Positions 16,471-25,725 of a DNA stretch of 64,000 bases are shown one piece after another. The translations under genes were made by a program, and so were the position numbers. The number at the start of each line of letters is the position of its first letter. Within the stretch, counting starts at the first letter, position 1. Location: NCBI RefSeq assembly GCF_000022145.1, contig NC_011891.1, positions 124,001-188,000 on the forward strand, given 5' to 3'. Origin of the DNA: Anaeromyxobacter dehalogenans 2CP-1 (GTDB lineage: Bacteria; Myxococcota; Myxococcia; Myxococcales; Anaeromyxobacteraceae). The notes below the pieces were generated by a model. The model ran no database searches and was not told the origin of the DNA. It saw only the letters and a program-made list of their open reading frames with translations.

Positions 16471-17967
16471 CTACCCCGCGCCTCCCGCCGCGGCGTCCGC
16501 GGCGGCGCCGGCCTCGGCGGCCGGCAGGTGGACCCGGAACGTGGCACCGGCGCCGGGCGCGCCGGCCACCTCCACCGTGCCGCCGTGCGCCTCGGCGGCC
16601 TGGCGCACGATGGCGAGGCCGAGGCCCGTCCCGCTCGCCTTGGTGGTGAAGAACGGCTCGAACACGTGCGCGGCCGCCTCGGCGTCGATGCCGGGGCCGG
16701 TGTCGTGGAACTCGACCACCAGGCCGCCCGGCTCGCGCAGCGCCCGGACGGTGAGCTTCCCGCCGCCGCGGTCCTGCATGGCCTGCACCGCGTTCACGCC
16801 CAGGTTGAGGAACGCCTGCCGGAGCAGCTCCGCGTCGGCGAGCACCTCGGGCAGGCCGGGCTCGACCTCGACCGCGCGCTCGACCTTCGCGTGCGCTGCG
16901 GCCGGACCGAGCACCTCCACCGCCTCGCGCAGGATGGGCTCGACCGGCTGCACCAGCGGGTGGACCGTGCGCGCCCGCGCGAACACCAGGAACCGCTCGA
17001 TGAGCCCCGCGGCCCGCGTCACCTCCCGCCGGATCGCCTCCACGTCGGAGCGGTGCGGCGAGTCGTCGGGCAGCTCGCGCGAGGTGACCGCGGCGTAGCC
17101 GCGGATGACGTTGAGCGAGTTGCCGAGCTCGTGCGCGAACCCGGCCGCGATGCCGCCCAGCGTGGCCAGCCGGTCGGCGCGCAGCACCTCGCGGGTCTTC
17201 TGCGCCACGCGCTCCTCCAGCTCGGCGATGAGCCGCTGGTTCTCGGCGCGCCGCTCGTCGAGCCGGGCGGACATGTGGTTGAAGGCGCGGACGAGGTCCA
17301 CGAGCTCCCGGTCCTCGGGCTCCTCCAGCCGGACGCCGCGCTCCTCGGCGAGCGACTCGGCCGCGCTGGCGAGCGAGACGAGCGGCTGGGTCACCTGGCG
17401 GATGAAGATGGCCGCGAGCAGGTGTCCGAGCGCGATCCAGAACGCCGCCACCGCGGCGGCGCCCCAGGCGAGGTCGCGGGCGGCGCCCACCACCTCCTCG
17501 TGCGTGAAGTCCACCCGCACCGCGCCCACCACCGCGCCGGCGCGCACGATGGGCGCGGAGGCGACGATCCCCTCCGGCCGCACCAGGCGCGAGAGCGTCT
17601 GGAGCGGCCAGTCCGCCGCCTGGAACTCGCTCGGCGGCACGCCTTCGGGGCAGGGCTCGCCGGTCCGCGACACGCACGCGAGCACCTTGCCGGCGGAGTC
17701 CACGATCCAGGCGCGGTCGAGCGGGGCCGAGGAGACCAGCCGCTCGAGGAGCGCCGGCAGCGCCTCCGGGCCGCCCGGATCGACCCCGCCCTCGCGCACC
17801 CAGTGCGAGGCGCCGGTGGCGGTGGTCGAGGCGAGCGCCACGCCCTCGCGGAGCAGGAGCTCCTGCCCGCGCACCAGCTCGCGCCAGAGCGCCACCGCGG
17901 TCACGCCGGACATGGCGAAGATGATGACGCCGGCGATGAGCACGAACAGCTTCAGCCGCAGCGTCAT
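16471..17967 (-). CDS. Membrane sensor histidine kinase with periplasmic domain
   Basis: 498 residues. TM1 is at about 5-27, a periplasmic domain of about 130 residues follows, TM2 is at about 168-190, then HAMP, a short coiled coil (240-262), a DHp domain with HELGNSL (His279), and an ATPase domain with N box NLGVNAVQAM, DTGPGI and GTGLGLAI. The periplasmic part has a close cysteine pair, Cys98 and Cys106 (CVSRTGEPC), which could form a redox-sensitive disulfide; this is inference. It is preceded by the 12-heme cytochrome with an ATGA overlap and followed by the NtrC-type regulator, so cytochrome, kinase and regulator are translationally coupled or nearly so. Confidence 0.93.
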   Translation of the reverse strand: MTLRLKLFVLIAGVIIFAMSGVTAVALWRELVRGQELLLREGVALASTTATGASHWVREGGVDPGGPEALPALLERLVSSAPLDRAWIVDSAGKVLACVSRTGEPCPEGVPPSEFQAADWPLQTLSRLVRPEGIVASAPIVRAGAVVGAVRVDFTHEEVVGAARDLAWGAAAVAAFWIALGHLLAAIFIRQVTQPLVSLASAAESLAEERGVRLEEPEDRELVDLVRAFNHMSARLDERRAENQRLIAELEERVAQKTREVLRADRLATLGGIAAGFAHELGNSLNVIRGYAAVTSRELPDDSPHRSDVEAIRREVTRAAGLIERFLVFARARTVHPLVQPVEPILREAVEVLGPAAAHAKVERAVEVEPGLPEVLADAELLRQAFLNLGVNAVQAMQDRGGGKLTVRALREPGGLVVEFHDTGPGIDAEAAAHVFEPFFTTKASGTGLGLAIVRQAAEAHGGTVEVAGAPGAGATFRVHLPAAEAGAAADAAAGGAG

Positions 17968-18893
17968 CGCGCGCCCCCCTCGTCGGTCGGGAAGGTCGGC
18001 AGCGGGGCGCCCACGAACGCGTGGCAGGTGGTGCAGGCGGTGCCCTCGGCGTGGGCCTTGCCGGACGGGTGGCAGCGCAGGCAGTCGGCCTGCTCGGCGG
18101 TCCAGGTGTGCGGCTTGTGGCACTCGAGGCAGGTGCGGTGACCCGGGATCGCGTGCAGGCCGCCCTTTGCCATCGCGTCGGAGCCGTGGCACTCGGCGCA
18201 CGCCGCCAGCGTCTGGCCCGCGGGCCGGTGCGGCCGGTGGCAGGCGCTGCAGCTCATCTCCATGGGCGCGCCGTGCGTCGCCCCGTGCTCGTTCATGGGC
18301 GCGTGGATGCCCTGGGCGGTGTGGCAGCGCATGCAGTCGCGGCGGGTGGGGCGCAGGCCCTGCTCGCTGCCGAGGAACTCGTGGCAGGCGAAGCAGTGCA
18401 GGGCGGCCATCTTCTCCACGCCCACCGCGTGCCTCGGGTGGCACTCCTCGCACTTCTTCGCCACCGGCTCGAAGCCGTGCATCGAGGCGGCGTGGCAGCG
18501 CACGCAGGCGATGCCGCGCTCCTGGTAGTGGATGCGGTGGCCGCGCGAGTTGCCCACCTGCGGCCAGCGCGGGTCATGGGAGAAGTGGCACTGGGCGCAG
18601 GCCCCCACCTCCACCTCGGCGTGCTTCCCCTTCGGCTTCTGGCCGGCCAGGAACGCGCGCAGCATGGCGAGGCCCTGCTCCGGCGTGGAGTGGTGGCAGC
18701 GCTGGCAGGAGACGCTCCGGTGCGTCCCGCCCATCCACAGCGCGAACTCGGGGCTGGCGCGGTGGCAGGTGGCGCACAGGCGCGGGTCCTCGTCCACGAA
18801 CTCCTTGAAGCGGAGGAACCCCGCCACGAGCCCGACGAGCGCCAGCGCGGCGAGCCCTGCCAGGATCGTCTTCGCGTTCCTCGAGAGGCGCAT
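17964..18893 (-). CDS. Membrane-anchored 12-heme cytochrome c
   Basis: 309 residues with twelve CxxCH heme motifs: CATCH, CQRCH, CAQCH, CVRCH, CEECH, CFACH, CMRCH, CSACH, CAECH, CLECH, CLRCH and CTTCH. The N-terminus (RLSRNAKTILAGLAALALVGLVAG) is one uncleaved helix followed by DEDPRLCATCH, resembling the NapC/NirT anchor and first heme. The fold is therefore likely an inner-membrane-anchored periplasmic electron carrier. The start ATG at 18893 is chosen over one 25 codons upstream because the membrane anchor begins there and a -10 (TAGAAT) ends 11 bases before it. The stop overlaps the sensor kinase start (ATGA). The role in electron transfer is family knowledge; the partner is unknown. Confidence 0.92.
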   Translation of the reverse strand: MRLSRNAKTILAGLAALALVGLVAGFLRFKEFVDEDPRLCATCHRASPEFALWMGGTHRSVSCQRCHHSTPEQGLAMLRAFLAGQKPKGKHAEVEVGACAQCHFSHDPRWPQVGNSRGHRIHYQERGIACVRCHAASMHGFEPVAKKCEECHPRHAVGVEKMAALHCFACHEFLGSEQGLRPTRRDCMRCHTAQGIHAPMNEHGATHGAPMEMSCSACHRPHRPAGQTLAACAECHGSDAMAKGGLHAIPGHRTCLECHKPHTWTAEQADCLRCHPSGKAHAEGTACTTCHAFVGAPLPTFPTDEGGAR

Positions 18894-18904
18894 GCGATCC
18901 CGCG

Positions 18905-18910
18905 ATTCTA
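18905..18910 (-). promoter_or_regulatory. -10 element of the 12-heme cytochrome/kinase operon
   Basis: TAGAAT on the minus strand, 11 bases before the ATG; no clear -35. Confidence 0.45.
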
Positions 18911-18953
18911 GCCCGTTCCGCCGTTTTCCCGGAGCCTGGCGCCGGAAACGGAA

Positions 18954-18981
18954 GGGGCCGCACGGCATCCCGTGCGGCCCC
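18954..18981 (-). terminator. Terminator of the cytochrome c/b fusion gene
   Basis: A perfect 12-bp stem, GGGGCCGCACGG / CCGTGCGGCCCC, with a 4-base loop, about 30 bases past the stop at 19011. On the minus strand it is followed by a short T-rich run. It separates the fusion gene from the downstream cytochrome/kinase operon. Confidence 0.75.
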
Positions 18982-19010
18982 CCCGTCAGCTCGAGCCGGC
19001 GAGCGGCCGG

Positions 19011-20711
19011 CTAGCCGTTCTGCTCGTCCTTGAGCCGGTCGTACTCCAGCGGATGCTCGTGCTTCATCGCCTCGATCGAGATGCGCCCGTTCAGCCAGGC
19101 CCAGTTCATCGGGAAGATCGAGGGCTTCAGGTGCACGTTGTAGAAGTGGACCGTGAAGAGGAACAGGATGGCGAGCGTCGCCTCCTCGCCATGGATGATC
19201 TGCGCGGCGGTGATGAGCCAGCCCGGCGCCCAGCTCGCGAACCAGACCGGGAACCAGAAGATGAACCCGGTGCCGACCATCATCACGATGCCCCAGAACA
19301 CGGCCCAGTAGTCGAACTTCTCCAGGTACATGTACCGGTCGAACTTCGGCCGCTCCTTCTTCACGCCCATCATGAAGAGGAGGTTGTCGCGCATGTCGAG
19401 CGCGTCCTTCGGGACGGGGAGCATCGACAGCGGGAGCCGCTTCTTGGAGGCGAGGAACGTCAGGTAGAACAGGTGGTAGACGGACGAGATGATGATGAGC
19501 ACCGCGCCCACCCGGTGCCAGGTCGCCGCGCCCTCCGCGCCGCCGAACACCTTCATGAACGCGCGCGAGTAGGCGGCCGCCTCGGCGTCTCCGGCGCCGC
19601 GCAGCGGCCAGCCGGTGATGCCGAGCAGGATGACGCCCGAGAGCATGAACCAGTGCTGGATGCGCTGGTGGAGGTCGAACCGGATCACCGAGCGGATCGC
19701 GTCGGCGCTCGGGCCGTGGCCGGCCTTCTTCGCGAGCCGGCTGCGCAGCTCGTAGATGAAGTCCACCAGCACGTGGAAGGCGAAGAACAGCAGCGTGAGC
19801 GTGGTGAGCCAGGAGAACGCCACGTGGACGATGTGCGGGATGACGCTCCCGCCGGTCTCGTGCAGCGGCTTGTGGGCCACCAGGCCGGCGAACGTGTCGG
19901 TCGCGCCGGCGTGGCAGCGCGCGCACGCCTGCTTCTTGTTGGCCGCGCTCACCGTGGAGGCCGGATCGGTCTTCGAGACGATCGCGTGCGTGCCGCCCGC
20001 GTCCTTCGCGGCCGCGTGGCAGCTCACGCACGTCGGCGCGGCCGCGTTGCCGACTCGCGTCAGGCGGCCGTGGATCGAGTCGTGGTACGTGATCACCGCC
20101 TCCGGGTCGAGCCCGGCGGCCTCGGCGAACGCCTCGTTCCCGTGGCAGGCCTCGCAGCGCTTCGTCATCTCGCGGCGGTCGGCCGGCACCGGCACGCGCT
20201 TGCCGTCCTTCGGCGCGTACTCGGCGAGCTTCGCCGGGATGGCGTGCGGGGAACCGTGGCAGGAGGCGCAGGTCGCGCCCGGCGCCCTGGTGTCGCCGGC
20301 GAGCCACTTGCCGTGGACCGACGTCGCGAACGCCTCGGCCTCGGTGGTGTGGCAGTTCTGGCAGGCGAGGTAGGCGCGCGGCGCGGTCACGCCGTGCTTC
20401 GCCTCGCCCTCGCCCCAGGCGCCCTTCGCCAGGCGCGCCACGGTCGCCTGCTCGGCGGCGGAGAGCGCGGGAAGCTCGCCCTCGTGCGGGCCCTCCTTGT
20501 AGCCGGCATGGCAGTCGGTGCAGCCCACCTCGTTCTGGCCGTGGACCGAGCCGGGGAAGGCCTTGAAGTCGACCTCGGGCGCGCCGCCGCCCTTGTCGTG
20601 GCACATGAGGCAGGACTCGGCGTCGGCCGGCAGCGCCGGGGCGGGCTTCGCCTCCTCGGCGCGGGCAGCGGTCGAGAGGAGAAGCGCAATCGCAAGGAGG
20701 GTGGCTCGCAT
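19011..20711 (-). CDS. Seven-heme cytochrome c / cytochrome b fusion (CbcL-like quinone oxidoreductase)
   Basis: 566 residues. A signal peptide (RATLLAIALLLSTAARA) is followed by seven CxxCH motifs over the first 300 residues (CLMCH, CTDCH, CQNCH, CASCH, CEACH, CVSCH, CARCH). A di-heme b561-type membrane domain with about four to six helices follows, with candidate heme b His in HIVHVAF, IQHWFML, TWHRVGAV and VHFYNVHLK. This arrangement resembles CbcL of Geobacter, an inner-membrane complex that moves electrons from menaquinol to periplasmic cytochromes in Fe(III) respiration; function here is inferred from architecture. It has its own terminator and a sigma-54-type promoter ending a few bases before the ATG. 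Confidence 0.9.
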   Translation of the reverse strand: MRATLLAIALLLSTAARAEEAKPAPALPADAESCLMCHDKGGGAPEVDFKAFPGSVHGQNEVGCTDCHAGYKEGPHEGELPALSAAEQATVARLAKGAWGEGEAKHGVTAPRAYLACQNCHTTEAEAFATSVHGKWLAGDTRAPGATCASCHGSPHAIPAKLAEYAPKDGKRVPVPADRREMTKRCEACHGNEAFAEAAGLDPEAVITYHDSIHGRLTRVGNAAAPTCVSCHAAAKDAGGTHAIVSKTDPASTVSAANKKQACARCHAGATDTFAGLVAHKPLHETGGSVIPHIVHVAFSWLTTLTLLFFAFHVLVDFIYELRSRLAKKAGHGPSADAIRSVIRFDLHQRIQHWFMLSGVILLGITGWPLRGAGDAEAAAYSRAFMKVFGGAEGAATWHRVGAVLIIISSVYHLFYLTFLASKKRLPLSMLPVPKDALDMRDNLLFMMGVKKERPKFDRYMYLEKFDYWAVFWGIVMMVGTGFIFWFPVWFASWAPGWLITAAQIIHGEEATLAILFLFTVHFYNVHLKPSIFPMNWAWLNGRISIEAMKHEHPLEYDRLKDEQNG

Positions 20712-20727
20712 AGGCGTGGTCCGCGTG

Positions 20728-20743
20728 TGCAACCGATGTGCCC
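20728..20743 (-). promoter_or_regulatory. Sigma-54 (-24/-12) promoter of the cytochrome c/b fusion gene
   Basis: The minus strand reads GGGCACATCGGTTGCA, matching the sigma-54 consensus TGGCACG-N4-TTGCA at all but two fixed positions, with GG and GC at the required spacing. Transcription would begin about 6 bases before the ATG at 20711. An imperfect dyad AACCAG-N11-CTGGTT (20769-20791) lies upstream and could be an activator site, but it is short. Confidence 0.72.
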
Positions 20744-20919
20744 CGGTCCTGTGCCGGGTCGAAGACTCAACCAGCGGAAACGACTCTGGTTTGCGTGAGG
20801 TCAAGGGACGGAATGACGCAGGGTTTGCGCGGCGCGGGGGTGCGGCGGAACGGATCTGCGCGTTGGCGCGCGCGCCCGTCCGCACACGACGGGATTCCCC
20901 CAGTGTAGGGGAACGAGGT

Positions 20920-20943
20920 GGGCCCGGCCTCGCGGCCGGGCCC
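20920..20943 (-). terminator. Hairpin after the small membrane protein gene
   Basis: A perfect 10-bp stem, GGGCCCGGCC / GGCCGGGCCC, with a 4-base loop, 22 bases past the stop at 20966. Confidence 0.55.
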
Positions 20944-20965
20944 CGGGGTCCCCGCCCGCAGAAGC

Positions 20966-21274
20966 TCAGCGGCCCGACTGCTCCTGGGCGACCGGCCGGC
21001 GCCCGGCGATCGCGAGCAGCGCGCCCACCGCCGCGCCGGCGGCCGCGCCGGAAACCGCGAACAGCGAGGCGACGCCCACGACGCCGAGGCCCATGCCGAA
21101 GACGATCAGGCCGCGGACGAGCAGGGTGGGCTGCACCGGCGTGCCGACGATGCCGCCCGCGAGCAGCAGGCCGGCGTAGCCGCCGTAGAGCAGCGCCGGG
21201 AGGAGCGCGATGGCGAGGAACAGGGCGAGGCCGATGCCGGCGCCGATGAGGGAGGGGAGCTTGTTCTGGGCCAT
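20966..21274 (-). CDS. Small membrane protein of unknown function
   Basis: 102 residues with three hydrophobic segments (about 8-30, 35-55 and 60-88) rich in Gly, Ala and Leu, and a short charged C-terminus (AGRRPVAQEQSGR). I recognise no family. The start ATG at 21274 has a good Shine-Dalgarno (AGGAGA, 6 bases away), unlike most neighbours. It is followed by a hairpin, so it is probably a single-gene transcript. A longer reading from further upstream would lack a ribosome site. Confidence 0.7.
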   Translation of the reverse strand: MAQNKLPSLIGAGIGLALFLAIALLPALLYGGYAGLLLAGGIVGTPVQPTLLVRGLIVFGMGLGVVGVASLFAVSGAAAGAAVGALLAIAGRRPVAQEQSGR

Positions 21275-21469
21275 GGCGTTCTCCTGGAGTGGCTGCGGGT
21301 TCGAGGTCTCGGGGCCGCCACCGTGGCGCGCCGCCGTCGTCTCTCCGCATTTGCAGGAGCGCGGCCAACCGCGCGCCACGCGATCTCGCGGGGTTGGCCG
21401 CGGCCGTGTCGGGAAGTCCCGACCCGCTGCCGGGCCTGCGGGACGTGGACCGGCGCGGGCGGCGGCGGG

Positions 21470-23215
21470 TCAGGGCCGGCGGTCGGCGCGCAGCACCGGG
21501 TAGAGCCGGTAGGCCTCGTCGTGGGCCGGGTGGCGCCGCCAGAAGAAGTCGAGCCGCGCGGCCGGGTCCTTCGCGAACGCCGGATCGGCGAGCCGGCGCT
21601 CGAACTCCGCCTTCACCGCGGGATCCCGCGCCAGCAGCGCGCGCGCCCAGGGCTCGAGCACGTAGTCCTCGATGTACTCCTTCTTCTCGAACGCGGTGGC
21701 GAACGCGCCCCAGGCCACGAACGCGTCGGGCCCGGCCGGATCGAGCAGCATGGCGGCGAGCGTCCCGAGCGGCTGCGCCGAGGGGATCCACAGCCACCCG
21801 GCGGCGAGGTCGCGCGCCTCCGGCGCCCAGGCGCCGGTGAGCGCGGTCTGGTGCCGGCCCTCGAACGACTGCGCCTTCACCTCGACGCCGGTGGCGCGGA
21901 ACGCCTCCACCTGGGCGGCGGCTCGACGGGACGCCATCCGCTCGAAGGCGATGCCGTGCAGCCGGAGCTTCCCGGCCACCCACCCCGCGTGCGCGGCCGG
22001 GACGATCCAGCCGCCCACTGGGACGCGCGCCCGCGCGGTCACCACCAGCTCGTCCACCACCGGGACGTTCCACACCTCCGGCCGCGTCTCGTCGTAGCGC
22101 GGGACCTTCTTCCCGAGCACCGGCGAGTCCTCGCGGACGTAGGCGTAGCCCTGGAACGCGAGCGGCCGCGTGCGCGATCCGGGCGCCCAGCCGAGCTCCA
22201 CCTCCCGCCCCCGCGCCGCCGCGCCCTCCCGGTCCGCGCGGTCGGCGGCGGCGCGCCAGCGGCCGCCCCGCTCGGCGGCGAGGTCGAGCAGCGCGCGCAC
22301 GAAGTGGGCGGTCGCCTTCACCCGGTGCGGATACGGCCGCCAGGAGTGGGTCTCGAGCAGGATGCCGAAGCGGTTCCGCGCGGCCCAGTAGCCGTGGCCG
22401 AAGCGGATGGGCGCAGGGTAGGGGGCGAAGCCGGAGGCGGGATCGCCGTCCTCGCGGAGCGAAGGGTAGAAGTCGAGCGGCAGGTGGCCGGCCGCGGCGA
22501 GCCGCTCGACCAGCGCGGCCGAGAGCGCCGCGCCCTCCTCGCGCATGGCCGGCGAGTAGCCCTGGCGCGGCTCGACCATCACCGCGAGGTCGTGCTGGAA
22601 CTGCGCGCCGTCGGTGACGTGGAGGTCGCCGAGGGCGATGGGGTCCCAGGCGTCCATGAGCCGGAGCACCGCCTGCGTCTCCGGCGCCTGCGCCGCGACG
22701 TAGTCGCGGTTCAGGTTCAGGTTCTGCGCCGTCGTGCGCCAGCCGGAGGTCTCCGGCCCGCGCTGGTTGGGCCGGTGGTTCGGCCCGAAGCGCTCGTGCC
22801 CGTCCGCGTTCAGCACCGGCACGAACAGCGCGGTGACCTTCGCGAGCGGTCCGCCGTCCCGCGAGGCGAGCAGCTCGCGGAGCACCAGGAAGCCGGCGTC
22901 CTTCCCGTCGATCTCGGCGGCGTGGATGCCGCCCTGCAGGAGCACCACCGGCCGCCGCGCAGCCCGCGCCGCGCGGGCGTCGAGCCCCCCGCCCGCGCTC
23001 GCCACGAGCGCCACCAGCGGCCGGCCCTCCGGCGTCTCGCCGAAGGTGAGGCAGCGGGCGCGGGCCGGGTACGCGGCGGCCAGCCCGCGGCAGAGCCGGA
23101 CCGCCTCGTCGTAGCGGCCGGTCTCCCGGAAGCCGGTCCTCTCGGCGGTGGTGGTGAGGTCGGGGCCGGCGGAGAGCGCCAGCGCGAGGAGCGGGGCGAG
23201 GGTGGGCGCGAGCAT
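21470..23215 (-). CDS. M14 family zinc carboxypeptidase, exported
   Basis: 581 residues. Signal peptide MLAPTLAPLLALALSAG, then an M14 domain with zinc ligands in GGIHAAEIDGKD (His-x-x-Glu, near 95-98) and a later His (LGDLHVTDG). The substrate-carboxylate segment is NLNLNRDY and the catalytic Glu lies in ILLETHSWR. The C-terminal 250 residues are a beta-rich accessory region without a motif I can name. The start ATG at 23215 is chosen because the signal peptide begins there and a -10 TAGGAT (23232-23227) ends 11 bases before it. Substrate unknown; probably digestion of exogenous peptides, as with the M16 and S9 peptidases in this window. Confidence 0.88.
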   Translation of the reverse strand: MLAPTLAPLLALALSAGPDLTTTAERTGFRETGRYDEAVRLCRGLAAAYPARARCLTFGETPEGRPLVALVASAGGGLDARAARAARRPVVLLQGGIHAAEIDGKDAGFLVLRELLASRDGGPLAKVTALFVPVLNADGHERFGPNHRPNQRGPETSGWRTTAQNLNLNRDYVAAQAPETQAVLRLMDAWDPIALGDLHVTDGAQFQHDLAVMVEPRQGYSPAMREEGAALSAALVERLAAAGHLPLDFYPSLREDGDPASGFAPYPAPIRFGHGYWAARNRFGILLETHSWRPYPHRVKATAHFVRALLDLAAERGGRWRAAADRADREGAAARGREVELGWAPGSRTRPLAFQGYAYVREDSPVLGKKVPRYDETRPEVWNVPVVDELVVTARARVPVGGWIVPAAHAGWVAGKLRLHGIAFERMASRRAAAQVEAFRATGVEVKAQSFEGRHQTALTGAWAPEARDLAAGWLWIPSAQPLGTLAAMLLDPAGPDAFVAWGAFATAFEKKEYIEDYVLEPWARALLARDPAVKAEFERRLADPAFAKDPAARLDFFWRRHPAHDEAYRLYPVLRADRRP

Positions 23216-23309
23216 GGTGGGCGCAGATCCTAAGCGCCCCACCGGCCCGCAATCCACCTCGTGTGATGAGGCGCCGGGGACGGCGCTCGGCCCTGCGCCG
23301 TCACGGCGC

Positions 23310-23473
23310 TCAGAGCGCGTGAATCAATCCCCGGACCGAGCCAGGCGGTCGAGCCGCGAGCAGCGCGAGGCGCGACGACCGAGCATGCCCGTCGGCATGT
23401 GAGGGAGAAGCAACGACGCGATGCGACGCGGATCGGCCGCCGCGGCGACGGGAGGGGATGGGTTCACGTGCTC

Positions 23474-23476
<3 letters not shown>
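23310..23476. repeat. Terminal-inverted-repeat element, long copy, abutting the mreB1 stop codon
   Basis: Left end 23310-23332 and right end 23454-23476 are imperfect 23-bp inverted repeats (TCAGAGCGCGTGAA... and its complement). The right end includes the TGA stop of mreB1. The last 40 bp (CCGCCGCGGCGACGGG, then GGGGA) recur at 50591-50658, where the right end again carries the stop codon of the minus-strand gene. The long copy holds about 120 bp of extra sequence without an open frame I would call. Confidence 0.65.
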
Positions 23477-24517
<1,041 letters not shown>

Positions 24518-24640
24518 CTACTACAACACGGTCCGCGGCCAAACCCTTTCTGCGAGTTGCGCGCGGATCGCGGATTCGCCCACCCCCGATCGCGGGAAAC
24601 GCCTCACCGGACGTGAAGGCGCCCGCCCGGTCGGAGGAGA

Positions 24641-25714
<1,074 letters not shown>

Positions 25715-25725
25715 GGTCCCGGCCT

